Below, piece by piece: positions 27,604-37,516 of a stretch of DNA of 64,000 nucleotides. The translations under genes and the position numbers were made by a program. Source of the DNA: an uncultured Candidatus Actinomarina sp. (GTDB lineage Bacteria; Actinomycetota; Acidimicrobiia; Actinomarinales; Actinomarinaceae); assembly GCA_902519215.1 (NCBI GenBank), contig CABYIX010000002.1, forward strand, positions 40,487 to 104,486. The letters run 5' to 3'. The notes beneath the pieces are model-generated. The model was not told where the DNA came from and did not search any database. It was given only the letters and a program-made list of their open reading frames with translations. How positions within the stretch are numbered: the stretch's first letter is position 1; the number at the start of each line of letters is the position of its first letter.

Positions 27604-28869
27604 ATGCAAGATATAAGCAAAGAATTCGATGTTTTAATAGTTGGAGCTGGTCCAGCAGGATCAAATGCTGCTATTTCGTACAAAGAACTTAATCCAAGTT
27701 TACGTGTTGGATTAATTGATAAAGCAATATTTCCGCGAGATAAGTCTTGTGGAGACGCTATTGGCCCGGGAGTAATTAGTGCATTAAAAAGGTTTAATAA
27801 TGAACATATTTTAGATAATGAACCACAGGTTGTTTCTACAACTTTATACGGACCAGATAATATTGGAATTCAAAATTATATTCCTGAAGTTAAAAATAAA
27901 GAAGATTCCATAGTCTATGTAATTCCACGAATAGATTTAGACAATCGCATTTTAAACCTCGCAAAAGATTCTGACGTAGATGTGATTGAAGGGTTAAGCT
28001 TTGTAAGTTTTAAAGAAGACATAAATAAAAACATACTTGTAAAATTTAAAAATAAGGATGAAGAATTTTTATTTTCAACACGATTGCTCATTGGCGCTGA
28101 TGGTGCAAACTCTAGAATTAGAAAACAATTAAATTTAAAACCTAATTCTGATTGGCATAAAGCTATTGCAATTAGAGCTTATGTAGATAGCCCAAACTAC
28201 ATTGAAATTTTCAAGGAAAGAACCCTTATGTTTGAAATTAATGTATCGGCTGAAAAAGGTTATGCATGGGCTTTTCCAAGTAAAGGCAGTTTGTTAAATA
28301 TTGGAATTGGTGTACCTGTCAGCATTTTTAAAAAAGATAAACTAAATATCAACAAACTCTTAGAGGATTTCATCGATCAGTTAATGAGTAGGGGCGTAAT
28401 TGTTGAAAATATAAGAAAACAGAAATCATATATGTTACCTTTCGCATCATCTAGGCCAAAATTAAATAAAAATATGAACGTCGCTTTAATTGGTGATGCT
28501 AGCTCAATGATAAACCCAATGAGTGGAGAGGGAATATTTTATGGAATGGAAGCCGGCTATCTTCTAGCAAAAAACACGAATGAATTAATTGGATCAGAGA
28601 AGTTATTTTCAGGTATTTCAAAGTATGAAAAAGAATTCTCAAAGAGATTTAGGAAGCACTATTTAAGTTGTGCATTAGCCAGGTTAATTTTACAGAGTCC
28701 TTTTATGACAAAAAGATTACTTAAAGTTGCATCAAATGACCAAGATACAATAGATTTTGTAGTGGAGTTATTATTTGATGAAGCTTACTTGACTATTACT
28801 GAAGTATTTAAAATTACATATAAATTTCTTATCCCGACTAGGTTATTAGCCTTTCTTTCAAAAAATTAG
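27604..28869 (+). CDS. Geranylgeranyl reductase-family FAD-dependent oxidoreductase
   Basis: The 421-residue flavoprotein has the dinucleotide-binding motif LIVGAGPAGSNAA (about 11-23), a PRDKSCGDAIGPG segment with the family's conserved Cys, LIGADGANSRIRKQL and ALIGDASSMINPMSGEGI. Members reduce isoprenoid chains of chlorophyll, archaeal lipids or menaquinone (MenJ in mycobacteria). Here the position between rex and the complex I operon suggests saturation of a menaquinone tail, but that is inference. It is divergent from rex. Confidence 0.82.
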   Translation: MQDISKEFDVLIVGAGPAGSNAAISYKELNPSLRVGLIDKAIFPRDKSCGDAIGPGVISALKRFNNEHILDNEPQVVSTTLYGPDNIGIQNYIPEVKNKEDSIVYVIPRIDLDNRILNLAKDSDVDVIEGLSFVSFKEDINKNILVKFKNKDEEFLFSTRLLIGADGANSRIRKQLNLKPNSDWHKAIAIRAYVDSPNYIEIFKERTLMFEINVSAEKGYAWAFPSKGSLLNIGIGVPVSIFKKDKLNINKLLEDFIDQLMSRGVIVENIRKQKSYMLPFASSRPKLNKNMNVALIGDASSMINPMSGEGIFYGMEAGYLLAKNTNELIGSEKLFSGISKYEKEFSKRFRKHYLSCALARLILQSPFMTKRLLKVASNDQDTIDFVVELLFDEAYLTITEVFKITYKFLIPTRLLAFLSKN

Positions 28870-28917
28870 AAGTCAAAAGAATTTAACGTAACTTTGATAG
28901 TAGAATAAGGATACAGT

Positions 28918-28935
28918 TTGTGAAAAATTTCACAA
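28918..28935. promoter_or_regulatory. Rex operator upstream of nuoA
   Basis: The 18 bases TTGTGAAAAATTTCACAA form two perfect 8-base arms (TTGTGAAA and TTTCACAA) around a 2-base centre. This matches the known Rex-box consensus. It ends 13 bases before the nuoA ATG and just before the GGAGGG ribosome binding site (28940-28945), so bound Rex would block transcription initiation or early elongation. A rex gene lies 1.4 kb upstream. Confidence 0.92.
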
Positions 28936-28948
28936 GTATGGAGGGAAC

Positions 28949-29353
28949 ATGAATAGCTGGTTACCTATTTTGGTGATGCTTGTTGTAGCTATTGGTTTTG
29001 CATTTGTATCTCTTGGTGTTACCTATTTAATATCTCCAAAAAAAGCTACCCCTGAAAAACTAGCACCATATGAATGTGGAATTTTCCCAGAAGTAGAGCC
29101 ATCACAAAGATTTCCCGTGAAATTTTATATGGTAGCAATGCTTTACATCGTTTTTGATATTGAAATAATCTTCCTTTTTGCCTGGGCAACAAGGTTTAAT
29201 GATCTTGGTTGGTATGGAATAGCAGCAATTTCAATATTCACATTCTTTGTATTGGAAACTTTATATTATGTTTGGAAAAAAGGTGTCCTTGATTGGAACA
29301 CTCCAAGACGTGAGCGTTATTTCAAACAAGAACTTCAAAAAGAGGTCGCTTAA
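28949..29353 (+). CDS. nuoA: NADH-quinone oxidoreductase subunit A
   Basis: NuoA of complex I, 134 residues, has three membrane helices and the conserved loop [23 protein letters not shown], which carries the Cys-Gly motif near the quinone site. It heads the 14-gene operon behind a GGAGGG site and a Rex operator. It overlaps nuoB by a single base (TAATG). The C-terminus is slightly longer and more basic than in the second nuoA of this window. Confidence 0.95.
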   Translation: MNSWLPILVMLVVAIGFAFVSLGVTYLISPKKATPEKLAPYECGIFPEVEPSQRFPVKFYMVAMLYIVFDIEIIFLFAWATRFNDLGWYGIAAISIFTFFVLETLYYVWKKGVLDWNTPRRERYFKQELQKEVA

Positions 29354-29814
29354 TGTATACCCCAGATAATATTTTCACAACCACTATTGATAAAGCTGTA
29401 AGGTGGTCAAGAACTCAATCAATGTGGCCTGTAACTTTTGGTTTGGCATGCTGTGCTATTGAAATGATGGCAGCTGGTAGTGCTAAGTATGATTTAGCTC
29501 GATATGGCATGGAAGTTTTTAGAGCATCTCCTAGACAAGCAGATTTAATGATTGTTGCCGGTAGGGTATCTCAAAAGATGGCTCCGGTGTTAAGACAAGT
29601 TTATGATCAAATGGCTGACCCAAAATGGGTTATAGCAATGGGAGCTTGCTCTTCTACAGGTGGGATGTTTAATAACTACGCTTTAGTCCAAGGTGTTGAT
29701 CACATTGTACCCGTTGATATTTATGTACCAGGATGTCCACCAGGACCACAATCATTAATGCATGGAATATTAACACTTCATGACAAGATAATGGATGGAG
29801 AAATAAATAGATGA
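29353..29814 (+). CDS. nuoB: NADH-quinone oxidoreductase subunit B
   Basis: NuoB carries cluster N2, the last Fe-S centre before quinone. The 153-residue protein keeps all four Cys ligands in [19 protein letters not shown] and VPGCPPGP. It acts in the connecting module with NuoC, D and I. It is coupled to nuoA by a 1-base overlap and to nuoC by 4 bases. Confidence 0.97.
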   Translation: MYTPDNIFTTTIDKAVRWSRTQSMWPVTFGLACCAIEMMAAGSAKYDLARYGMEVFRASPRQADLMIVAGRVSQKMAPVLRQVYDQMADPKWVIAMGACSSTGGMFNNYALVQGVDHIVPVDIYVPGCPPGPQSLMHGILTLHDKIMDGEINR

Positions 29815-30224
29815 ATCCTGAAATAGTAGAAACAAATTTAGATGATTACAAAAAATTAGTCGAATCTTTGAAGTCCGATGGCTTTGAAATGATGGTAGAT
29901 CTTACTGTGGTTGATTGGTTTAGAAAAAAAGAACCAAGATTTGAAATTATAGTTCAACTTTTATCCACAATTCATAATGCAAGAAAAACTATCAAAGTTT
30001 TTGTTAATGATGAAGATTTAACAATCCCATCCATTACACAAATTTATCCGAGTGCAAATTTTTACGAAAGAGAAGCATACGATATGTTTGGTATTATTTT
30101 TGCAGACCATCCAGATTTAACAAGAATTTTAATGCCTGACGATTGGCAAGGATATCCTTTAAGAAAAAATTATGGTTCAGGAAGAATTCCTGTTCAGTTT
30201 AAAAATGCACCAAAGGTTGATTAA
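29811..30224 (+). CDS. nuoC: NADH-quinone oxidoreductase subunit C
   Basis: NuoC (30-kDa subunit), 137 residues, a shorter form than usual. The conserved segment is [15 protein letters not shown] followed by [22 protein letters not shown], the family signature. It helps hold the NuoB/NuoD module together. The C-terminal tail after the signature is short compared with the 181-residue paralogue at 58363. Its stop is immediately followed by the nuoD start. Confidence 0.94.
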   Translation: MNPEIVETNLDDYKKLVESLKSDGFEMMVDLTVVDWFRKKEPRFEIIVQLLSTIHNARKTIKVFVNDEDLTIPSITQIYPSANFYEREAYDMFGIIFADHPDLTRILMPDDWQGYPLRKNYGSGRIPVQFKNAPKVD

Positions 30225-31601
30225 TTGAAGAGCAAAGATACAAGAAAAACTGGATTTGATAAATTCAAAAATATTTTAGATTTTTGGGCTACTAATTCTG
30301 AAGAAGGTGGTTGGAATATTTCCTCAACAGACGAAGGTTCTCAAAAAATGCTAGAGGAAGAGAGTGACAAGCAGGTCAAAATTCAAACGGGATCTGATGT
30401 AGTAGATGATTTCATTATTGATGAAGATACTTCTGATGATGAAAGAATGATTGTAAATATGGGTCCTCAACATCCTTCAACGCACGGTGTTCTTAGACTT
30501 CAGGCGGAACTTGAGGGAGAAGTAGTAAGACGTGTAAAGCCTATTATTGGATACCTTCATACTGGAATGGAAAAAACAGGGGAAGAGCTGAACTATTTTC
30601 AGGGACCCACGAATACAACAAGAATGGATTATCTATCTCCACTTTTCAATGAGCTAGTTTTTTCACTTACTACTGAAAAATTGATTGGGATAGAAGTTCC
30701 TGAAAGAGCAAAAACAATAAGAGTTCTAATGACTGAGTTAAATAGAATTTCTTCACACTTGGTTGCTTTAGCAACTGGTGGGATGGATATTGGTGCGCTA
30801 TCAATGATGATATTTGGTTTTCGAGAACGAGAGCTAATTTTAAACTTTTTTGAAAAAACAACTGGCTTAAGAATGAACCACAATTATATAAGACCTGGAG
30901 GTGTTGCAGCAGATTTACCAGATGGGTGGCAAAAAGATATAAAAGAAATATTAAAAGTTATTCCAGAAAAGCTTCAAGATTATGATGATATGTTATTGGA
31001 TAACCCAATATGGAAAGGTAGATTAAAAAATGTAGGAATACTAACCACAGAAGAGTGTTTTGCTTATGGTGTTACAGGCCCAAGTTTAAGAGCTTCTGGT
31101 TATGAATGGGATTTAAGAAAATCTCAACCCTACTCTGATATCGAAAATTATGATTTTGAAATTCCAGTTTTAAATGAAGGAGATGTTTTTGCAAGATGGA
31201 GAGTAAAGGTTTTAGAAATTTTTGAGAGTTTAAAAATTGTCGAACAAGCAATGGAAAAAATGCCAAAAGGACCATATAAAGTTCAAGACAAAAAAATTAC
31301 ACCTCCTCCAAGAAAAAGATTAGATGAATCTATGGAGGCACTAATTCACCATTTTAAAATTTATACAGAAGGCTTCAAAGTACCTGAGGGGGATGCTTAT
31401 GTAGCTATAGAATCTCCTAGGGGAGAGCTAGGGTGTTATATTGTATCAGATGGTTCTTCAAAGCCATATAGAATGCACGTAAGAGGACCATCGTTTTGCA
31501 ACTTACAGGCTCTACCTGTAATTATGACCGACAGTCCGATAGCAGATGCAGTTGCTGCTATTGCCTCTCTAGACCCAGTTATTGGAGATGTTGATAGATG
31601 A
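30225..31601 (+). CDS. nuoD: NADH-quinone oxidoreductase subunit D
   Basis: NuoD (49-kDa subunit) forms the quinone pocket with NuoB. The 458-residue protein contains GPQHPSTHGVLRL, IGYLHTGMEKTGEE and the C-terminal ESPRGELGCYIVSDG and DPVIGDVDR. A TTG at 30225 directly after the nuoC stop is the apparent start. It gives about 75 acidic residues before GPQHPSTHG that the second NuoD lacks, so a later start is possible. Overlaps nuoE by 4 bases. Confidence 0.95.
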   Translation: MKSKDTRKTGFDKFKNILDFWATNSEEGGWNISSTDEGSQKMLEEESDKQVKIQTGSDVVDDFIIDEDTSDDERMIVNMGPQHPSTHGVLRLQAELEGEVVRRVKPIIGYLHTGMEKTGEELNYFQGPTNTTRMDYLSPLFNELVFSLTTEKLIGIEVPERAKTIRVLMTELNRISSHLVALATGGMDIGALSMMIFGFRERELILNFFEKTTGLRMNHNYIRPGGVAADLPDGWQKDIKEILKVIPEKLQDYDDMLLDNPIWKGRLKNVGILTTEECFAYGVTGPSLRASGYEWDLRKSQPYSDIENYDFEIPVLNEGDVFARWRVKVLEIFESLKIVEQAMEKMPKGPYKVQDKKITPPPRKRLDESMEALIHHFKIYTEGFKVPEGDAYVAIESPRGELGCYIVSDGSSKPYRMHVRGPSFCNLQALPVIMTDSPIADAVAAIASLDPVIGDVDR

Positions 31602-32212
31602 GCTGGGATGAGAAACTTATTAAACAGGCTAAAAAAATAGTTAAACTATACCCTCAAAAGAGATCAGCCTTAGGCCCATTGTTGCATTTAGCACAGAGTA
31701 AAGACGGTTATATTTCTGATGATTCAGTATCTGTAATAAGTGAATTAGTTGGTATTACAGAAGTACAAGTAAAGTCAGTTTCTACTTTCTACTCGATGTA
31801 CAAACAAGAGCCAACAGGAAAATATTTATTGAGTGTTTGTAAATCTATATCGTGTGAAATAAATAACTCAAATTCAATTATTGATGTTGTTAAAGACTTT
31901 ACTGGTCTTAACAATAATGAAACAGATGAAGAAGGTTTATTTACTTTTGAAGCAGTAGAGTGCATTGGAGCTTGTGGTGGAGCCCCAGCAATACAAGTAA
32001 ATTATGAAACAGTAGAAGGATTATCTACAGAAAATACTCTAAATCTGTGCGAATGGTTAAAAAATGAAACACCAGATTTAGTCGTAGCTGATGAACTACA
32101 AAATAAATTTGGTGGTACAAAATCATTTGATTGGGCAATTGCAGACAATTCAGGAACAACAGGATCAGTTCCGGGTTTTCAAACTTTAAATACCACAAAG
32201 GATAAAAAGTGA
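31598..32212 (+). CDS. nuoE: NADH-quinone oxidoreductase subunit E
   Basis: NuoE (24-kDa subunit) is part of the NADH-input module and binds the [2Fe-2S] cluster N1a. The 204-residue protein has a helical N-terminus and a thioredoxin-like domain with ligands CKSISC and CIGACGGAP. A C-terminal tail of about 45 residues, ending FQTLNTTKDKK, extends past the usual end and is of unknown use. No nuoE is found in the second nuo cluster within the window. Confidence 0.95.
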   Translation: MSWDEKLIKQAKKIVKLYPQKRSALGPLLHLAQSKDGYISDDSVSVISELVGITEVQVKSVSTFYSMYKQEPTGKYLLSVCKSISCEINNSNSIIDVVKDFTGLNNNETDEEGLFTFEAVECIGACGGAPAIQVNYETVEGLSTENTLNLCEWLKNETPDLVVADELQNKFGGTKSFDWAIADNSGTTGSVPGFQTLNTTKDKK

Positions 32213-33498
32213 AAGAAACAATTCTTCTAACAAAACATATGAGAGAAAATCCAGAGGATAGTCACTTGATTAAATCTTATGAAAAGAGCAATGGATACAC
32301 TACCGCTAAAAAAACTTTACTTGGCAGCTCTCCAGAGAAAGTCTTAGAAGAAATCAAAGCCTCAAACATTAGAGGAAGAGGTGGTGCAGGATTTCCTACT
32401 GGAGTTAAATGGGGATTTTTAGCAGAAAATGAAGAACGGTACCTAGTAATTAATGCAGATGAATCTGAACCAGGAACATTTAAAGATAGAATCTTGTTAG
32501 AAAGAGACCCCCATCAGTTAATTGAAGGAATTATTATCACTTGTTTTGCAGCAAATATTAAAAATGCTTTTATATACATAAGAGGAGAATACGCTAAGCC
32601 AGCAAGACGGGTTCAAAGTGCTGTTGAACAGGCTTACCAGAATGGCTATCTTGGAAAAAATATATTTGGTTCTGAGATGGATTTAGATTTAGTTGTCCAC
32701 CTAGGGGCCGGTGCTTATATATGTGGAGAGGAAACTGCTTTATTAAATTCCCTTGAGGGAAGAAGGGGTGAGCCAAGATTAAAACCTCCCTACTTTCCAG
32801 CAGTTAAAGGTTTATATATGAAACCAACACTTGTTAATAATGTTGAAACAATTTCTTCTGTTCCTTGGATAGTTGAAAACACTGGTGAGGAATATAACAA
32901 ATTAGGAGTAGAAGGATCAACTGGTACAAGAATTTTTAGTTTATCCGGACATGTTAACTCGCCCGGAAATTATGAAATTGAAATGGGAAGCACATTCGGT
33001 GATTTTGTTGAGACTTTAGGTGGAGGTATTCGAAGTAATAAAAAAGTAAAAGCATACATACCAGGTGGAGCTTCAGCACCATGGTTTAGGGGAGACCAGC
33101 TTGATATAAAAATGACTATTGATGACGTAGCGAATAATAACTCAATGCTTGGTTCTGGTGCTGTTGTCATGATGGATGAAGATACGAATTTAGTAAATGC
33201 GGCAAAAAGTATTGTTAGTTTCTTTGCTCACGAATCTTGTGGACAGTGTACTCCCTGTAGAGAGGGAACTACCTGGTTAGAAATGATTTTAGATAGAGTT
33301 GCTTCCGGTCGAGGCCGAACTTCCGATCTTGAGTTATTGCTAGATATTTGTGACAATATTTCTCCAGGACTATCATGGCCACCAAAAATGACAACGATTT
33401 GTCCCTTGGGTCCCTCTGCAGTTTCACCTATAACATCATTGATGAAAGATTTCAGGGAAGAAGTTGAATCTATGATTCCAACGAAAGTTCTCTTATGA
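32209..33498 (+). CDS. nuoF: NADH-quinone oxidoreductase subunit F
   Basis: NuoF binds NADH, FMN and the [4Fe-4S] cluster N3. The 429-residue protein has the NADH/FMN glycine-rich segment GRGGAGFPTGVKWGF, VINADESEPGTFKDR, AGAYICGEETALLNSLEG and the cluster ligands ESCGQCTPCREGT. It is the electron entry point of complex I and so the direct NADH-oxidising subunit, matching control by the NADH sensor Rex. Overlaps nuoE and nuoG by 4 bases each. Confidence 0.97.
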   Translation: MKETILLTKHMRENPEDSHLIKSYEKSNGYTTAKKTLLGSSPEKVLEEIKASNIRGRGGAGFPTGVKWGFLAENEERYLVINADESEPGTFKDRILLERDPHQLIEGIIITCFAANIKNAFIYIRGEYAKPARRVQSAVEQAYQNGYLGKNIFGSEMDLDLVVHLGAGAYICGEETALLNSLEGRRGEPRLKPPYFPAVKGLYMKPTLVNNVETISSVPWIVENTGEEYNKLGVEGSTGTRIFSLSGHVNSPGNYEIEMGSTFGDFVETLGGGIRSNKKVKAYIPGGASAPWFRGDQLDIKMTIDDVANNNSMLGSGAVVMMDEDTNLVNAAKSIVSFFAHESCGQCTPCREGTTWLEMILDRVASGRGRTSDLELLLDICDNISPGLSWPPKMTTICPLGPSAVSPITSLMKDFREEVESMIPTKVLL

Positions 33499-35810
33499 GT
33501 GATAATGTAAAAATAAATGTAAATGGTTTACAGATTGAATCTGAGCCAAACAAGCTTTTAATTGAAGCTTGTGAAGATTCTGGAATTCATATACCAAGAT
33601 TTTGTTGGCACAAAAGACTTGATCCAGTAGGAATGTGTAGGATGTGTCTTGTTGAAATAGAAACTCCTAGAGGAAAGATGCTTGTCCCTTCTTGTACTAC
33701 AGAAGTTTCTGATGAAATGGTAGTTGATACAGAATCTGAAATAGTGAAAAAAGCGCAAGAAGGTGTTTTAGAATTTTTACTAATAAACCATCCTTTAGAT
33801 TGTCCTATTTGTGATAAAGCTGGAGAATGCCCACTTCAAGATCAGACAATGGCATATGGCCCTGGTGAGAGTAGATTTGTTGAGGAAAAACGACATTTTG
33901 AAAAACCAATACCTATTTCAGAAATAATTCTTTTAGATCGAGAAAGGTGTATTTTATGTGCACGTTGTACCCGGTTTTCTGATGAAATCTCAGGTGATCC
34001 ATTAATTGAGTTCATACAAAGAGGCAATAAAACTGAGGTAAACACATTTCCCAATGAACCTTTTAAATCTTATTTTTCTGGAAATACAGTTCAGATTTGT
34101 CCAGTAGGAGCTTTAACTTCTACTTCATACAGATTCAAAGCTAGACCTTGGGATTTAAAATCAACCAGATCAACTTGTAATGGGTGTTCAATGGGGTGTT
34201 CAGTTGAATTAAATTCTTCACAAAATAAAATGTTAAGAATCTTAGGTGTAGATAATGAGCATACAAACCAAGGGTGGTTGTGCGATAGAGGTAGATATAA
34301 TTTTGAATATTTGAATTCTGATCAAAGAATTAAAGCACCTCTTAAAAAGACAGAGAGTGATCGTGAAGAGACTACCTTACAAGAAGTATATAGTGACTTA
34401 AGCAAAATAATTGAAGATAGAAGTAATAAGATTACCTTTCTTCTTGGTAGTAATTTAACAAATGAAGAATTTACTTCCTTTAATGAATTTTCTAATAAAT
34501 TAGGTAATCATGACAATTCAATATATCTAAATGAAGATATCTTATTTAAAGGATTTTTTGATGAAAATATTGAAAATGCAAAAATTGAAGATCTTAATAA
34601 ATCTGATGCGATAATAATTTGGGCTGAAGACTTAAAAGAAACCCTGCCAGTTTTATATCTAAGAGTAAGGCAAGCAGTAAAAAATGGAGTTAAGTTAGTT
34701 ATTTTTGGACATACTAATTCAACACTTGCTGATATCGCGGATGTTTACTACAGCGGCGAAACCGTATCAAATAATTTTGAGATAGTAAAGGATATATCAA
34801 AGCTTAAAGAGATTAAGGAATTCATCAAAGACAAAAATGTAACAGCAATATTAGGAAAGGCCAGTCCTCACCAGTCAGATCAAAGCATAGAAAAATTATT
34901 CACATATCTCAAAGACAATGCCAATTTGAAATTGTTAAATGCATTTAATGGAGGTAATAGCTTCGGTGCCTTTCAGACACTTGGGAGCGTAAAGGGGAAT
35001 AGAGAGTTTTCGTCTGAGGTTTCAAAAGAAACTACAGACTTACTTTTTGTTGTAGGTGCTGACCCAATAGGGAAATCAATATTCTCATCAAATATCAAAA
35101 ATATTATTAATGAAATACCTACGGTCGTAGCCCTTGATTTGTTTATGCATGAAACTTCTGAACTTGCAGATTATATTGTGCCAACAAGTTCAACTCTTGG
35201 TGAAAAAGAAGGGACTTTTACAAATATAGAATTTAGAACTTCAAGAATTGATAAATTAATTCCTTCTCCTGGACAGGCATTAAGTGATTGGGAATTTATT
35301 TCGGGTTTATCTAACTTTTGTAAATTTGAAGGAATGTCTGAAAGCTTGACAGACTTAAATAATAAATCTTTTGATAGCTTTGATTTAGATACTAAACCAA
35401 CGTTTGATAACTTAGATAAACCAAGAAATCTAGATGGAATAATCAATACCTCAGTACCAAATATCACTACAACTGATGAAAGTATTGAGTTTTCAGATTC
35501 TTTTTTTGTTGGTAAAAAGCTTTATGGAGATAAGGTAACCGAAAGACACTCAAAGAGCATTTCTCTACTTGGTTCCTCACAATTTATTGAAGGAAACGAA
35601 TCAACTTTTGAAAAGTATAAGTTAAATTCAGGAAAGTGTATTTTGGTTCAAGAAAATATCGAAATTACTGTTAGCTATAAAATTAACCCAAGCTTGCCTG
35701 ACGGTCTGATATTTTTTCCAAAGAATAGAAGAAATATGAACAAATTAGATTTTTCAAAAAATATTCAAATATTGCCTAGTCATTCCATGGAAGTGCTAAA
35801 TGTCAACTGA
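33495..35810 (+). CDS. nuoG: NADH-quinone oxidoreductase subunit G
   Basis: NuoG carries the Fe-S relay from NuoF to NuoI. The 771-residue protein begins with a [2Fe-2S] ferredoxin domain (CRMCLVEI and a later Cys). A His-Cys3 cluster region follows with CDKAGECPLQD, then a [4Fe-4S] region with CILCARCTRF and CPVGAL. CNGCSMGC plus a later Cys (GWLCDRGR) indicates the extra N7-type cluster. The remainder is a degenerate molybdopterin oxidoreductase domain. Overlaps nuoH by 11 bases. Confidence 0.95.
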   Translation: MSDNVKINVNGLQIESEPNKLLIEACEDSGIHIPRFCWHKRLDPVGMCRMCLVEIETPRGKMLVPSCTTEVSDEMVVDTESEIVKKAQEGVLEFLLINHPLDCPICDKAGECPLQDQTMAYGPGESRFVEEKRHFEKPIPISEIILLDRERCILCARCTRFSDEISGDPLIEFIQRGNKTEVNTFPNEPFKSYFSGNTVQICPVGALTSTSYRFKARPWDLKSTRSTCNGCSMGCSVELNSSQNKMLRILGVDNEHTNQGWLCDRGRYNFEYLNSDQRIKAPLKKTESDREETTLQEVYSDLSKIIEDRSNKITFLLGSNLTNEEFTSFNEFSNKLGNHDNSIYLNEDILFKGFFDENIENAKIEDLNKSDAIIIWAEDLKETLPVLYLRVRQAVKNGVKLVIFGHTNSTLADIADVYYSGETVSNNFEIVKDISKLKEIKEFIKDKNVTAILGKASPHQSDQSIEKLFTYLKDNANLKLLNAFNGGNSFGAFQTLGSVKGNREFSSEVSKETTDLLFVVGADPIGKSIFSSNIKNIINEIPTVVALDLFMHETSELADYIVPTSSTLGEKEGTFTNIEFRTSRIDKLIPSPGQALSDWEFISGLSNFCKFEGMSESLTDLNNKSFDSFDLDTKPTFDNLDKPRNLDGIINTSVPNITTTDESIEFSDSFFVGKKLYGDKVTERHSKSISLLGSSQFIEGNESTFEKYKLNSGKCILVQENIEITVSYKINPSLPDGLIFFPKNRRNMNKLDFSKNIQILPSHSMEVLNVN

Positions 35811-36897
35811 ATTAATTGTTGCACTAATAAAAGCAAATATAGTTCTTGGAGTACTTTTAACAAATACAATACTCTTGATATGGTTTGAAAGAAAACTAGT
35901 AGCAGGGATGCAATCTCGTGTGGGACCAGACAGAGCTGGGCCTTTTGGAATATTACAAACTGTGGCAGATGCTATCAAACTCATGCTTAAAGAACAAATA
36001 TTACCGCTTAAAGCTGATAGGGCAATGTATCTTCTTGCACCAATTGTTGCTTTAGTACCATCTTTCTTAATTTTTATGATTATTCCACTTGGACCAAATC
36101 TAAATATTGAGTTTGGTGGAGAAAATTATATAGTTGAATTTGTTGGAGCAGATCTAAATGTAGGTGTTTTATATTTCCTAGCCCTTTCGTCAATTGCAGT
36201 TTACAGTGTTGTGCTAGCAGGTTGGTCTTCAGGTTCAAAATATCCTTTATTGGGGGGTGTAAGAGCTTCAGCGCAAATGATTTCTTATGAAGCAGCTATG
36301 GGGTTAGCCTTAGTTCCAGTAATTTTATATTCAGGCTCACTGTCACTAGTTGATATTGTTGATAGTCAGTCAGGAAATTTATCTAGCTCTATACCAATTT
36401 TAAATTCAATTGTTTCCTTCATTCCAAAGTGGAATGTATTTCCACAGTTTGTAGCTTTCGGAATATTTTTTATTGCTGCTGTAGCAGAAGTAAATAGGGC
36501 ACCATTCGATTTAGTTGAAGCTGAACAAGAGCTAGTTGGAGGCTTTCATACCGAATATTCTGGATTTAGATTTGCGATGTTTTTTTTAGCTGAATATATA
36601 AATATGTTTAACATGTGTGCAATAACAGCAACATTTTTCTTAGGTGGATGGCTAGGACCTACATTTGAAAATTTCCTACCTCCATTTTTGTCTTCTATAA
36701 TGCCAATAATTTGGCTAGGTGTAAAAACTTTTAGCCTCCTTTTTATTTTTGTATGGATAAGAGCTACTCTTCCAAGGCTTAGATATGATCAGCTAATGGA
36801 ACTAGGATGGAAAAGATTAATTCCTGCATCTTTAGTTTGGTTGATTTTATCTGCAGTTGTTCTTGGATTGAGAGAGTTTGGATTACCTTGGAGTTAA
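35800..36897 (+). CDS. nuoH: NADH-quinone oxidoreductase subunit H
   Basis: NuoH, 365 residues, is the membrane anchor that forms the quinone chamber entrance. It has about eight helices, the WFERKLVAGMQSRVGPDRAG start, and the charged loop NRAPFDLVEAEQELVGGFHTE. That loop is the canonical form of the motif; the paralogue at 60094 differs there. It starts within nuoG and is 3 bases before nuoI. Confidence 0.96.
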   Translation: MSTELIVALIKANIVLGVLLTNTILLIWFERKLVAGMQSRVGPDRAGPFGILQTVADAIKLMLKEQILPLKADRAMYLLAPIVALVPSFLIFMIIPLGPNLNIEFGGENYIVEFVGADLNVGVLYFLALSSIAVYSVVLAGWSSGSKYPLLGGVRASAQMISYEAAMGLALVPVILYSGSLSLVDIVDSQSGNLSSSIPILNSIVSFIPKWNVFPQFVAFGIFFIAAVAEVNRAPFDLVEAEQELVGGFHTEYSGFRFAMFFLAEYINMFNMCAITATFFLGGWLGPTFENFLPPFLSSIMPIIWLGVKTFSLLFIFVWIRATLPRLRYDQLMELGWKRLIPASLVWLILSAVVLGLREFGLPWS

Positions 36898-36900
36898 ATT

Positions 36901-37515
36901 ATGAGTGAAAGTTTTGGTTTATTTAAAGGTTTAAAAGTTACTTTCAAAGAACTTTTCAGAAAATCTGTAACAGATAAGTATCCAAAAGAATTTAGAGAAA
37001 AGCCACAAAGATTTCATGGTCGACATGTTTTAAATAAATATGAAGACGGAATGGAGAAATGTATCGGTTGCGAACTTTGTGCTGGGGTTTGTCCTGCCCA
37101 ATGTATTTACGTTAGAGGTGAAGATAACCCAGAAGACAACCCAGTAAGTCCTGGCGAAAGATACGGTTTTATATATGAAATCAACATGCTTAGATGTATT
37201 TATTGTGCACTTTGCGTAGAAGCATGTCCAACAGAAGCAATAACAATGACCTCATTATTTGAGATGAGTGTAGCTAATAGATCTGAAGCAATCTTTGATA
37301 AGTCTGTTCTAGTTGTAAACGATGATGGTACACCTAACACACATGAGGAGCAGACAAAACTTACAAATATTGAAGATTTACAGACATCTGATGGCTGGAT
37401 GAGAGCAACTTCTCCAAATGGAAATCCAAATTTTGAGAATATTGTTAATTGGTCTGGCTCACTAGGTGTTGGGAAAAAAGATCCAGAAAAAGGTCAAACT
37501 CTGGAGGAAGAGTAA
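36901..37515 (+). CDS. nuoI: NADH-quinone oxidoreductase subunit I
   Basis: NuoI holds two [4Fe-4S] clusters (N6a, N6b) leading to N2. The 204-residue protein has CIGCELCAGVCPAQC and CIYCALCVEACPTEA, with all eight Cys present. A C-terminal tail of about 60 residues follows the last cluster. GGAGGAA at the 3' end of this gene serves the next one. Confidence 0.96.
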   Translation: MSESFGLFKGLKVTFKELFRKSVTDKYPKEFREKPQRFHGRHVLNKYEDGMEKCIGCELCAGVCPAQCIYVRGEDNPEDNPVSPGERYGFIYEINMLRCIYCALCVEACPTEAITMTSLFEMSVANRSEAIFDKSVLVVNDDGTPNTHEEQTKLTNIEDLQTSDGWMRATSPNGNPNFENIVNWSGSLGVGKKDPEKGQTLEEE

Positions 37516-37516
37516 A

